Assembly: GCA_002101905.1 (NCBI GenBank)
Contig: LQPU01000028.1
Location: 248,001 to 312,000, forward strand
Reading direction: 5' to 3'
DNA length: 64,000 nucleotides
From: Mycobacterium shimoidei
Lineage (GTDB): Bacteria; Actinomycetota; Actinomycetes; Mycobacteriales; Mycobacteriaceae
Shown: one piece after another, positions 1 to 8,390 of the stretch
Numbering within the stretch: position 1 is the stretch's first letter
How the letters are laid out: every line of letters starts with the position of its first letter
Notes under the pieces: generated by a model
Databases searched by the model: none
The model's input: the letters and a program-made list of their open reading frames with translations, nothing else
Told to the model about the DNA's origin: nothing
Translations under genes and position numbers: made by a program

Positions 1-1
1 A

Positions 2-475
2 CGCCGATCTGCGCCGGACGTGATCGCAGACCGCACAAGAGCTTTCGCCGCCGACCGGGGTGTCGATTTGAGCTGGGCCAACACCGATCAAATCCTGCGG
101 CTGCACCAATACAACATCTTCCCGAACATGACGCTACTGGCCAACGCCGATCATCTGACGGTCATGTCCGCATTGCCAGGCCCCGATCCCGATCACGGCG
201 AACTGGTGATGATGTTGTGGACGCGGATGCCGCCCGGTGCGCCACGAAGCAAGCCCACCGATGTCCGGATGATCGCAAACGAGGCCGAACCGGGCATGGT
301 GATCACTCAGGACATCGCGGTACTGGCCGGCCTTCAGCGCGGTTTGCACCAACCCGGCTTCACCCATCTGGTGCTGTCCAACGAGGAACGACGGGTGATC
401 AACATGCACCGCAATCTCGAACGCTACCTGGACCTGCCCGAGTCCGATCGGTTGACCGGGGGTGAAACCCCTTGA
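2..475 (+). CDS. Ring-hydroxylating (Rieske-type) oxygenase alpha subunit, C-terminal part
   Basis: The reading frame is open from the left edge of the window, so the N-terminal Rieske domain lies outside. The visible 150 or so residues look like the end of the catalytic SRPBCC-like domain of an aromatic or steroid ring-hydroxylating oxygenase: a hydrophobic beta-rich stretch, a PGMVITQDIAVLAGLQRG-type segment, and the closing SNEERRVINMHRNLERYLD helix common to alpha subunits. The mononuclear iron ligands are not in view, so activity cannot be judged. The stop codon overlaps the TTG start of the downstream TetR gene by 3 nt, suggesting translational coupling. Family assignment is by recognition of the C-terminus only. 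Confidence 0.6.
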   Translation, partial: RRSAPDVIADRTRAFAADRGVDLSWANTDQILRLHQYNIFPNMTLLANADHLTVMSALPGPDPDHGELVMMLWTRMPPGAPRSKPTDVRMIANEAEPGMVITQDIAVLAGLQRGLHQPGFTHLVLSNEERRVINMHRNLERYLDLPESDRLTGGETP

Positions 476-1101
476 CGGCGCCGGGCAATGCCGTCAGCGC
501 CGAGGCGATCCTGGACGCTGCGGCCTGCCTGATCGAACGCGATGGCGTGGAGGCATTCACTATGCGCCGCCTCGCCGAGCAGCTGGGCGTAGCGGTCACC
601 TCGATCTACTGGCACGTCGGTGGCAAGGACACGCTGTTCGATAAGCTGGTTGCACGGTTGCTGACTGAGATGGCGAGTCTGCCCATCGAAGGTGACACTG
701 CGGTCGAACGCATTGCGTCACTTGCGCGTTCGCAACGTCGGGTTCTGATCGACCGGCAGCATCTACTCCGCATCGCGCATGAACGTGACCGCACGCCGAT
801 GTTGTTCTTGCCGATTCAGCAGGCCTTGGCCGCCCAGCTGGCCGAAATGGGTGTCACCGGAACCGAGGCCGCCCTGGTTCTGCGGGCGGTGCAGGTTCAC
901 GTCATATCCTCCGCGGTGATGCAGTTCTCGGCCGTCCGGGGTGCCAAGCACGACGAAGAGGATCCGTCGCTCTGGACGGATGACTGGCCGGACCAAGCGC
1001 TGGTCGAAGCGCTTCAGTCCCCCACCGACTACGACGCGGTTTTCGAATACGGCCTGGACGCGCTGCTGAGAGCTATCGAGGAGCGTCACGCACGCCAATG
1101 A
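472..1101 (+). CDS. TetR-family transcriptional regulator
   Basis: A 209-residue protein with an N-terminal TetR helix-turn-helix at about residues 10-55 (ILDAAACLIERDGVEAFTMR followed by LAEQLGVAVTSIYWHVGGKD). The rest is a helical ligand-binding domain. The start is TTG overlapping the stop of the oxygenase gene (TTGA), so the two are probably one transcript and the regulator may control the oxygenase. Its 3' end overlaps the convergent TetR gene by 29 nt. The ligand is unknown. Confidence 0.85.
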   Translation: MTAPGNAVSAEAILDAAACLIERDGVEAFTMRRLAEQLGVAVTSIYWHVGGKDTLFDKLVARLLTEMASLPIEGDTAVERIASLARSQRRVLIDRQHLLRIAHERDRTPMLFLPIQQALAAQLAEMGVTGTEAALVLRAVQVHVISSAVMQFSAVRGAKHDEEDPSLWTDDWPDQALVEALQSPTDYDAVFEYGLDALLRAIEERHARQ

Positions 1102-1702
1102 GAATGGCTTGAATGAGTCGGTCGATGCGCTTGACGCTGTGTGTGGTGCGGGTGCCTCTGGCGTAGTCGAGCATGACGCCTTCGATGAAACGCAGGGCAG
1201 CGAAGGCTTGTTCATCGATGACAGCGCGACGCGGTCGAGTGCCCGCGGGTTGCCATTGCTTCACCGCTTCTCGGATCAGCTGTTGGAAGCGGCGGGCGGC
1301 TTGGTCGAGCGTTTCGGCGAGTTCGGGATCGCGGCCGGCTTGCAAAGCGAGCTCGAAGCGCGCTTTGGTTCGGGTGAGCCACGGCTCGACTCCTGCCATC
1401 GTGACCATGGTTGCCAAGCCCGCCGTTCCCGAGTAAGAGCCGCTGCCGTCGTGGGCCAGCTCCGACATTCTGGCCAGGTCGCTGTTGTCTAATTCGGTCA
1501 GACGCGCTGCGGTGGCTTGCAGCAGCGCTTTGCGAGTGCGGAAGTAAAACGATGTCGTCCCGGCCGGGACACCGGCGCATTGATCGACCTTCGGATGGCT
1601 GAGCCCACGCGCACCAGCGGCGCCGAGTAGCTCAATGGCCGCGTCGCACAACTGTTCTCGGCGCTGCTGTGGGTTTCGGCTTCTCCGTTCGGCAATGGCC
1701 AC
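1073..1702 (-). CDS. TetR-family transcriptional regulator
   Basis: A 209-residue TetR protein. The N-terminal DNA-binding domain (RREQLCDAAIELLGAAGARG, then VPAGTTSFYFRTRKAL) is typical; the C-terminal half is helical and has no catalytic motif. Its start lies 3 nt downstream of the stop of the PE-PPE hydrolase gene on the same strand. It is therefore probably the last gene of the operon that begins with the aspartic protease at 5934 and may regulate it, an inference from position only. The 3' end overlaps the convergent TetR gene. Confidence 0.85.
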   Translation of the reverse strand: MAIAERRSRNPQQRREQLCDAAIELLGAAGARGLSHPKVDQCAGVPAGTTSFYFRTRKALLQATAARLTELDNSDLARMSELAHDGSGSYSGTAGLATMVTMAGVEPWLTRTKARFELALQAGRDPELAETLDQAARRFQQLIREAVKQWQPAGTRPRRAVIDEQAFAALRFIEGVMLDYARGTRTTHSVKRIDRLIQAILIGVRDAPR

Positions 1703-1705
1703 ATT

Positions 1706-3163
1706 TTACGAGAAGAGACCGGACAGATCGACAAACGGACTGAGCAGGTCGATGGCGGCGAACGCGACCCCTTCCCCGACGGTGGCAAGTTCGAACAGCC
1801 CCAACATCGGCAGCAGCCCGACGTCGGCGGCAATCGGTAAACCGATGGCGTCGAGGAGGTCGCCCTGCGCGAGCTCGAAGGAGAACACGTCGGCATCGAC
1901 GGCGGGGAGTGTGGTGAATAGCGCATTGGCGAAGTCCGCCGTCGGAAGCAGCGCTGAGTACACGGAGGACAGGGCGGCGCTGAACCCATTCACGATTCCG
2001 AGCAGACCGTCTGCAGGGGTAGCCGGTAAGGAAAAGTCCTCGGAGGCCACGGCCGTGAAATATGGCGTCTGCAGCAAGTTCAGCAGTGGATTGCCCTCGA
2101 GCGAAAACAACCGCGACGGGTCTTGCAGATCGCTGATCGCGTTTTGGATGCCTTCTTGAAGGCCGCTCACCAGCAGTCCGGGAACCTTCTCCAAATCACC
2201 GAGGCTGGGGAACAATCCGAGCGGGGTGGGCACGTCGGCGTTTTCGTTCACCCAGCCATAGTTCGGGTCGCCGTAGCCCAAATTCACCAGCACTCGTAAA
2301 TCCGGCTGCAGCAGATCAGCTACCACCGGACCGACCACGGGAATCGAGCGCAACGGGTCCAGCAGTGGCAGGTTCTCGGTGGGGATCATGTAATACGTTG
2401 TGTCCCCGTCGTATCCGGGAGATGTCGGCACTTCCACGGCGTTTGCGAGCTGCTCGGGGGTGAAGCTCGGGTACTGGGTGTGCACGAAGGCGAAACCCAA
2501 GACGGCGTTGAGGTCGGCGAGGAAGTTGAGGGGGTAGCGTGGATAGTCGCTGACCGCGTCGTATTCCGCGGTGTAGATCGCGGTCGGGTAATCGGTGACC
2601 GGGGTCGCGCCGCTGAACGTCATCCCCAGGCTCGGGATGGTCGGATCCGACCCGGGCGGAAAGTCGAAGCGCTCGAAAAAGCCACCGTTGGGATTGTTGG
2701 GGTCGCCGAGCAGCACGAAGCTGAGCTGGTCCGGATCCGGATTTATGCCGGCAGATCCGTTGAGAATGTTGGTCATTTCCATAGACGCAATGGTGGAGCT
2801 CTGCGAGTAGCCCAGGACCGTGACATGGTTTCCCTCGGCGAGTTGCTGCCCGATCGCCTGGTTGAGAATGCTGACGCCTTGGGCCACAGAGGCATCGAAG
2901 GTCAACTCTTTGGGGCCGATCAGTGGATACAAGCCTTCGGGGGTCGCCAAGGGGTCGAGCGTGCATGCCGGCGGGTCGCAATGCAGATACAAGTCGTTGA
3001 TGCCGTCCACGTAGACCGGGGGCGGTATGGGGATGCCGCTGCCGCCCATGATCACCGCGGTATCGTCACCGAACGCCACGGCCGCCGTCAGCATCGACGT
3101 CAGACCAATCGCCCCACCGGCCAGCAACGCTAACCGTAGCCAACGAGAACCATTGCCCCGCAA
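1706..3163 (-). CDS. Secreted PE-PPE-domain serine hydrolase lacking a PE domain
   Basis: A 485-residue protein. Residues 1-31 form a Sec-type signal/anchor (basic start, hydrophobic stretch, Ala-rich end). The PE-PPE alpha/beta-hydrolase domain begins at about residue 33 (DDTAVIMGGSGIP) and carries the nucleophile elbow GYSQS with Ser120. In mycobacteria this fold is found in PE/PPE esterases and in the Chp1/Chp2 acyltransferases of trehalose polyacyl lipids. The PE domain is absent, so export is probably Sec rather than ESX-5. The start is TTG 4 nt after GGAGGT. The next gene upstream is a paralogue with the same start context. The substrate cannot be told from the sequence. Confidence 0.85.
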   Translation of the reverse strand: MRGNGSRWLRLALLAGGAIGLTSMLTAAVAFGDDTAVIMGGSGIPIPPPVYVDGINDLYLHCDPPACTLDPLATPEGLYPLIGPKELTFDASVAQGVSILNQAIGQQLAEGNHVTVLGYSQSSTIASMEMTNILNGSAGINPDPDQLSFVLLGDPNNPNGGFFERFDFPPGSDPTIPSLGMTFSGATPVTDYPTAIYTAEYDAVSDYPRYPLNFLADLNAVLGFAFVHTQYPSFTPEQLANAVEVPTSPGYDGDTTYYMIPTENLPLLDPLRSIPVVGPVVADLLQPDLRVLVNLGYGDPNYGWVNENADVPTPLGLFPSLGDLEKVPGLLVSGLQEGIQNAISDLQDPSRLFSLEGNPLLNLLQTPYFTAVASEDFSLPATPADGLLGIVNGFSAALSSVYSALLPTADFANALFTTLPAVDADVFSFELAQGDLLDAIGLPIAADVGLLPMLGLFELATVGEGVAFAAIDLLSPFVDLSGLFS

Positions 3164-3273
3164 AGCGACCTCCTACAACGCGGCCGTTATCTGGCGGTCG
3201 AACGCAGCGATGCTAACAACGCTTGTCGGCGTTGGGAATAGTTTCTCTAATCTTTTAGAGTCGCCCTGCCGAG

Positions 3274-4734
3274 CTACGGGAACAGGCTTGCCACGTCGAC
3301 GAACGGACTCACCAGGTCAAGCGCAGCGATCAGGGCGCCCTCGCCAACGGTCGCCAGCGCGATCAGGCCTGCCAGCGGAATCAGCGTGACGTTGGCCATG
3401 AGTGGATAACCGATCGCCGCGACGAGGTCCCCCTGATCAAGCCAATATGTGAACAGGTCGATGTTTTCGGCTGGGAGCGTGGTGATCAGGGCGTTGACGA
3501 TGTCCGCGACGGGAACAACAGTCCCGTAAAGATTCGAGGCCGCCTCGCTGAACGCGTTCACGACTCCCTGCAAAGTGTCCGTTGGTGGCGGGAAGGAGAT
3601 GATGTTGGATATCAACTCCCTCGAGGGGAGCGTCTCCAGCAAATTGAGCACAGGATTGTTCTCCAGCGAGAACAACTCCGACGGGTTGGCCAAGTCACTG
3701 ATCGCCTTCTGAATCCCCTCTATTGCTCCCGAAACCAGTAGGCCAGGAACCTTTTCCAGGTCATCGAGGCTCGGGAACAGGCCCGCGGGAGTAGGCACGT
3801 CGGCGTTCTCATTCACCCAGCCGTACTCCGGGTCGCCGTAGCCCAAGTTCACCAGCACTCGCAAACTAGGTTGCAGCAGATCAGCTATCACCGGACCGGC
3901 GACGGGGATGGAGCGCAACGGGTCCAGCAGCGGCAGATTCTCGGTGGGGATCATGTAGTAGGTGGTGGCTCCGTCGTAACCGGCAGACGTCGGCACCTCC
4001 ACGGCACTCGACAGGTCAGTCAAAATCGGGTACTTGCCGTGGACGAAAACAATGCCCAACAGCGCGTTGAGGTCTGCGAACAGATTGAGCGGATACCGGG
4101 GAAAGTCGGCAAAACCATCGTATTCCGCTGTGTAGATGGCGGTCGGGTAATCGGTGACCGGCGTTGCACCGCCGAAAGTGATACCCAGACTCGGGATGGT
4201 GGGGTCGGAACCCGGCAAGATGTCGGTGCGCGTGAGCAAACCGCCGTTGGGGTTGCTGGGATCTCCCAGGAGCACAAAGCTGAGCTGGTCTGGGTCGGCG
4301 TCTATGCCGGCAGATCCGTCCGCGAGGTTCGCCATCTCAAACGACGCGATCGTGGCGCTCTGCGAATACCCGAGGACGGTGACGTGATCGCCCTCGGCAA
4401 GCTGTCGCTGGATTTCGTTGTTGAGGATCGATACGCCTTGGGCTACCGACTCATCGAATGTCAGCGCCCTGGGTCCTACGATCAGCGGATACAACCCCTC
4501 GGGGGTGGTCAGCGGATTTGTGCTGCATGCCGGGGGGTCGCAGTGCAGATAGAGCTCGTTGACAGCTTGGACGAACTCCGGTATCGGAATCGGCATTCCG
4601 CTGCCACCCATGATCACCGCGGTGTCGTCGCCGAACGCCGACGACGCGGTCAGCACCGACGTCAGCGCCAACGCGCCGCTGCATGTGCCGGCGAGCACTC
4701 CGCGACGCAACCGACGAAAACCCTTGCCCCGCAA
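3274..4734 (-). CDS. Secreted PE-PPE-domain serine hydrolase, paralogue of the downstream gene
   Basis: A 486-residue tandem paralogue of the gene at 1706-3163, with long blocks shared (DDTAVIMGGSG, HCDPPAC, VTVLGYSQS, YYMIPTENLPLLDPLRSIPV). The nucleophile is Ser124 in GYSQS. A longer frame opens at 4761, but I chose the TTG at 4734. It follows GGAGGT by 4 nt exactly as in the paralogue and places a signal peptide (about residues 1-34) at the N-terminus. The aspartic protease gene lies just upstream on the same strand, so all three are probably co-transcribed. The C-terminal 200 residues diverge most between the paralogues and may set substrate choice. Confidence 0.85.
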   Translation of the reverse strand: MRGKGFRRLRRGVLAGTCSGALALTSVLTASSAFGDDTAVIMGGSGMPIPIPEFVQAVNELYLHCDPPACSTNPLTTPEGLYPLIVGPRALTFDESVAQGVSILNNEIQRQLAEGDHVTVLGYSQSATIASFEMANLADGSAGIDADPDQLSFVLLGDPSNPNGGLLTRTDILPGSDPTIPSLGITFGGATPVTDYPTAIYTAEYDGFADFPRYPLNLFADLNALLGIVFVHGKYPILTDLSSAVEVPTSAGYDGATTYYMIPTENLPLLDPLRSIPVAGPVIADLLQPSLRVLVNLGYGDPEYGWVNENADVPTPAGLFPSLDDLEKVPGLLVSGAIEGIQKAISDLANPSELFSLENNPVLNLLETLPSRELISNIISFPPPTDTLQGVVNAFSEAASNLYGTVVPVADIVNALITTLPAENIDLFTYWLDQGDLVAAIGYPLMANVTLIPLAGLIALATVGEGALIAALDLVSPFVDVASLFP

Positions 4735-4788
4735 TGGGACCTCCTGCAACCCGGGCCACATCGGCTTGCCAGTAACCGACTTTTAGAG

Positions 4789-5934
4789 CTACGTCGGCAG
4801 GCTGTGGAAAGTCGTTGTGGCGGGGTCGTATCCGATGTAGATCGGCCCCAGGTTAAAGGGCATGAAACCGGTATTCATGAATTGCCTGTCCGGCACGATG
4901 GTTGGGCTGTTCGTCGCAGTCGTCGTGTACGAGTACAGCAGTGTCTGGCCGTCTTTGGTGAACACGTCGATTAGCTGATCCGGCGCCAGGGTCTGGCCAA
5001 TTGTGCCGCCCTGGTCAAGGGCCCCCTGCGGGATGGTTCCGTAGACGCCGCCGGAGTCGATAATTGTGTTGACAAGCGTCTTGTCCCCGTTACCGACCTG
5101 GACGTTGAGGACGGCATTTGCGATGCCGTCAACGGTGACTCCCCCGCTCAGCGGGTCGGGGCCGAACTGCACGTAACCTCCGGGTTCGTTGATGAGCACC
5201 CCTTGGCTGAGGTCGCCCGGCAGCGCTGAGATCACGGTAGTGGGGCCGTCGTCGGGACCCACCGCATCGGACGCGATTCCCAACACGCCGACGGCTTCTG
5301 CGGGTCGCAAGAAGGCCTCGAAGCTCGGGTACAAGAACCACCCCTGCAGGGTCGTCGGCCACGCAAACAGCTCGACGTCGATGCTGGTCGGGCCGGACAC
5401 AATGCCATGACCGAAGTCCACGGTCTGCTCCGGCAGCGTGACATAGAAGTACTGGAGGCCGCCGCTGTAAGCGCCGATACCGAAACTGGTGGGGAACGTG
5501 AGGTTATCCAGGCCGATTTGGTACCAGGGCACCACCAGGCCATTGGATCCGGTGTCGAGCAGGATGGGTAGCTCTGATCCGCCGCTTATCGAGAGATTGA
5601 TTATCGGCTCGGTGACCGCGGTCATCGTCAGCGGGATGGCGTTTTCCGGTAGGTCCTCGGCAGCCAGCGCCGACGTTGCGTCGGCGGCCAGTGCGGGCGC
5701 CATGATGCTGCTGAGGTCCAGCCCCGAGTCGAGCGTCAGCGTGGGGCTGGGATCCACCGCAGCGACCGATTGTGCGATCGCGTCGATAATCGGGTCGAAG
5801 ATGTCGTCGAAGTCGGCGTGGGCGCGCGGCGCCGCTGCCAACGGGGTCAAACCCAATGCCAGCAACGCGCCGGCGACCAGGCCAACACCCCACCGACCGA
5901 TTCGCCCCCTGCGGCGCGGTTGACGACCTCGCAT
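4789..5934 (-). CDS. Secreted retropepsin-like aspartic protease (PecA-type)
   Basis: A 381-residue protein with a strong signal peptide (basic residues 2-14, hydrophobic core, cleavage likely near AHA-D at 40). The two aspartic-protease signatures are intact: DTGS at 127-130 and DSG at 293-295. This matches the C-terminal protease domain of PE_PGRS35/PecA, which in M. marinum and M. tuberculosis trims PE/PPE lipid-active proteins such as LipY. Here the PE_PGRS part is missing. The ATG at 5934 is preferred over a frame opening at 5964 because GGAAGGA lies upstream. It is the first gene of an operon with two PE-PPE hydrolases, so those hydrolases are plausible substrates (inference). Confidence 0.8.
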   Translation of the reverse strand: MRGRQPRRRGRIGRWGVGLVAGALLALGLTPLAAAPRAHADFDDIFDPIIDAIAQSVAAVDPSPTLTLDSGLDLSSIMAPALAADATSALAAEDLPENAIPLTMTAVTEPIINLSISGGSELPILLDTGSNGLVVPWYQIGLDNLTFPTSFGIGAYSGGLQYFYVTLPEQTVDFGHGIVSGPTSIDVELFAWPTTLQGWFLYPSFEAFLRPAEAVGVLGIASDAVGPDDGPTTVISALPGDLSQGVLINEPGGYVQFGPDPLSGGVTVDGIANAVLNVQVGNGDKTLVNTIIDSGGVYGTIPQGALDQGGTIGQTLAPDQLIDVFTKDGQTLLYSYTTTATNSPTIVPDRQFMNTGFMPFNLGPIYIGYDPATTTFHSLPT

Positions 5935-6115
5935 GGCCCAATTCCTTCCGTCGAAGCGCGGCAATTACCCCCAGGACCTTCTCAGCGAAGATTAAGTTAC
6001 CGACGCGCTTTGTGCGACGCTATTGACAGTCCTGGTGACGCCGTGACTGGAGTGGCTCGTGGGTTCTTGCCAGCTCAGGCGGATGACCTGCACCGCAGCT
6101 GCCCGCTGTTGACGC

Positions 6116-6943
6116 TTACGTCAGTCTGGAGAACTCGGTCCGCAACTGGTCCAGCCGTCGAAGCGTCTCGTCACGCGGCTCGGTCGGCAGTTCGATCAAT
6201 ACGTGCCCGACGCCGACATCCAGGTACCGCTCAAGGTCTTTCGCGCTGTGTTGTCCCGAATGGATGTTGATCACCGGCACGTCGTGGTCGGCGAGTGCCC
6301 GCAGTTCGTTCAACTGACCCGACAATGCGTTCGCCGATGGGCTCATCGCGAGCCAGCCGGCGCCCAGCCGTGCGATGCGCTTGAAACTCGCCGGTCCCCC
6401 ACCCAAATACAGCGGCGGGTACGGCTGCGTCACCGGCTTGGGCCAACAATAGATCGGGTCGAAATCAACGAATTCGCCGTGGAATTCCGCCTGTTCCTGC
6501 GTCCAAATCGCGATCATTGCGCGCAGCCGTTCGTCAACTACGCGCCCGCGCACCGCAGGGTCGACGCCGTGGTTGGCGATTTCCTCGCGCAGCCAGCCCA
6601 CACCCACACCGAAGCGGAACCGTCCCTGCGACACCAGGTCGAGCGACGCGACTTCCTTGGCCGTCAGGATCGGGTCGCGCTGTGGGACCAACGCGATTCC
6701 GGTCCCCACAACCAGCTTCTCGGTAGCGCCGGCCGCGGCCGTCAGCGCCACGAACGGATCCAGCGGGCGGTAGTACTTCGGTGGAATCGGGCCACCGCCG
6801 GGGTACGGCGTCTTGGCGTTGACCGGGATGTGGGTGTGCTCAGCCACGAACAGCGACTCAAAGCCACGCTCCTCGAGTGCGGCACCCAGCTCGGCTGGGC
6901 CGATCCCCTCGTCGGTCACAAATGTCAGGACACCAACTCGCAT
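6116..6943 (-). CDS. LLM-class F420-dependent oxidoreductase
   Basis: A 275-residue luciferase-like monooxygenase-fold protein: MRVGVLTFVTDEG at the start, GFESLFVAEHTHIP, VVGTGIALVPQRDPI, RFRFGVGVGWLREE and PLYLGGGP are typical of actinobacterial F420-dependent enzymes that reduce or oxidise small hydrophobic substrates. A longer frame opens at 7120, but the ATG at 6943 has a good GAGGAAAGGA ribosome site and begins with the conserved strand. The start overlaps the 3' end of the upstream membrane-protein gene by 19 nt, indicating co-transcription. The substrate is unknown. Confidence 0.85.
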   Translation of the reverse strand: MRVGVLTFVTDEGIGPAELGAALEERGFESLFVAEHTHIPVNAKTPYPGGGPIPPKYYRPLDPFVALTAAAGATEKLVVGTGIALVPQRDPILTAKEVASLDLVSQGRFRFGVGVGWLREEIANHGVDPAVRGRVVDERLRAMIAIWTQEQAEFHGEFVDFDPIYCWPKPVTQPYPPLYLGGGPASFKRIARLGAGWLAMSPSANALSGQLNELRALADHDVPVINIHSGQHSAKDLERYLDVGVGHVLIELPTEPRDETLRRLDQLRTEFSRLT

Positions 6944-7335
6944 GCGCGCTTCCTTTCCTCCGCTGACGTGATCCGGCGCACCGCGCCCCACAAGCCGACA
7001 GCGATGCCGACGACCGCGCCGCCCAGACCAATGAGCTGCTGGGAGCGCTTCATCTGCTGATGAACACTGATCCCGCCGAGCAGATCGGCGGCGTCGGCGC
7101 CGACGGACGCCAGGAACCAACCGCGGGTGTTTTTGCCACGCAGCGCCGCGGTGGTCAGCAGCCCGCCGATCAGGGCGTCGCGGTATCCCATCGACCGCAA
7201 CAGCAGTCGCGTGGTCGCTGCCGGTTCGGCGGGATCACCCCAGAGTCGATTCGCCCGGACAGGGTCGACGAGAAATGAGATGCCGGACGCGAGCCGGATA
7301 GACCCGGCGGCGAGCGCGGCGCGGTCGATGGCCAT
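6925..7335 (-). CDS. Small membrane protein of unknown function
   Basis: A 136-residue protein with at least two hydrophobic segments (about residues 48-65 and 98-117) and an Arg/Lys-rich end. It resembles small DUF4267-like membrane proteins in hydropathy and length, but I cannot assign a family firmly. Its 3' end overlaps the start of the F420-type oxidoreductase, so the two are translationally coupled. The divergent quinone oxidoreductase begins 45 nt upstream, so the short gap must hold both promoters. Confidence 0.6.
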   Translation of the reverse strand: MAIDRAALAAGSIRLASGISFLVDPVRANRLWGDPAEPAATTRLLLRSMGYRDALIGGLLTTAALRGKNTRGWFLASVGADAADLLGGISVHQQMKRSQQLIGLGGAVVGIAVGLWGAVRRITSAEERKRACELVS

Positions 7336-7380
7336 GCGGGCAGCCCATAGTCGCGGTTACTTGCACACCTCGGAGGAGCT

Positions 7381-8385
7381 ATGCGGGCAGTCGTCATCAC
7401 TAAACACGGCCCACCATCGGTGCTGACGGTGCAGGATCGTCCGGACCCGCCGTCGCCTTCGGCCGGCCAAGTACGCATTGCGGTGCGTGCGGCCGGGGTG
7501 AACTTCGCCGACCACCTGGCCCGTGTCGGGCTCTACCCCGACGCGCCGAAGCTGCCGTGCGTGGTCGGTTATGAGGTGGCCGGGACCATCGAGGCCGTCG
7601 GCGACGGTGTGGACCCGGCACGCATCGGCGAGCGGGTATTGGCCGGAACCCGTTTCGGTGGTTACGCCGAGATCGTCAACGCTTTCGCGGCCGACACCAT
7701 CGCGCTTCCCGAGTCGATGAGTTTCGAGCAGGGCGCCGCGATCCCGGTCAACTATGCGACAGCGTGGGCCGCGCTGCACGGTTACGGTTCGCTGCGTGCC
7801 GGCGAACGCGTGCTGGTGCACGCGGCCGCCGGCGGCGTCGGTATCGCGGCCATCCAGCTGGCCAAAAAGGCCGGCGCGATCGTGCACGGCACCGCATCAC
7901 CGGGCAAGCACAGCAAGCTCACCGAGTTAGGCGTCGATCGCCCCATCGACTACCGGCGCAAGGGCTGGTGGGACGGCTTGGAGCCGTATGACATCGTGCT
8001 GGACCCGCTCGGCGGCACGTCGTTGCGACGGTCTTACAACTTGTTGCGCCCAGGCGGACGCCTTGTGGCCTATGGTCTTTCGTCGCTGCAGCAGGGAGAG
8101 AAGCGGTCACTGCGCCGGGCGGCGCCCCAGCTATTGGCCATGATCCGCGGGTTCAACCTGGTCAACCAGCTAAGCGATTCCAAGACGGTGATCGGCCTCA
8201 ACATGCTGCGCCTGTGGGACGACCGCGGCACGATCGAGCCTTGGGTGGGACCACTATCAACGGCACTGGCCGACGGCACGGCATCCCCGATAGTTCATGC
8301 GGCGGTGCCGTTCGCGGATGCGCCGGAGGCGCATCGCATCCTCGCTGCGCGAGAAAACGTCGGCAAGGTTGTCCTGGTGCCATAA
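7381..8385 (+). CDS. MDR-superfamily NADPH:quinone oxidoreductase
   Basis: A 334-residue medium-chain dehydrogenase/reductase. The N-terminal GroES-like domain (GVNFADHLARVGLYP, VVGYEVAGTIEAVG) lacks the zinc-binding cysteines of true alcohol dehydrogenases. The Rossmann domain has AAAGGVGIAAIQLAK at about residue 140, the NADPH-binding glycine motif. These traits place it with zinc-independent quinone oxidoreductases of the VAT-1/zeta-crystallin type. The ATG start sits 7 nt after GGAGG. It is transcribed alone and convergently with the M48 gene, whose stop is 5 nt away. Confidence 0.85.
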   Translation: MRAVVITKHGPPSVLTVQDRPDPPSPSAGQVRIAVRAAGVNFADHLARVGLYPDAPKLPCVVGYEVAGTIEAVGDGVDPARIGERVLAGTRFGGYAEIVNAFAADTIALPESMSFEQGAAIPVNYATAWAALHGYGSLRAGERVLVHAAAGGVGIAAIQLAKKAGAIVHGTASPGKHSKLTELGVDRPIDYRRKGWWDGLEPYDIVLDPLGGTSLRRSYNLLRPGGRLVAYGLSSLQQGEKRSLRRAAPQLLAMIRGFNLVNQLSDSKTVIGLNMLRLWDDRGTIEPWVGPLSTALADGTASPIVHAAVPFADAPEAHRILAARENVGKVVLVP

Positions 8386-8390
8386 GAGGC

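Noticed and set aside
3871..4974. 367-residue plus-strand frame
   Set aside because: Antisense to the PE-PPE hydrolase gene; Arg/Gln-rich with no domain.
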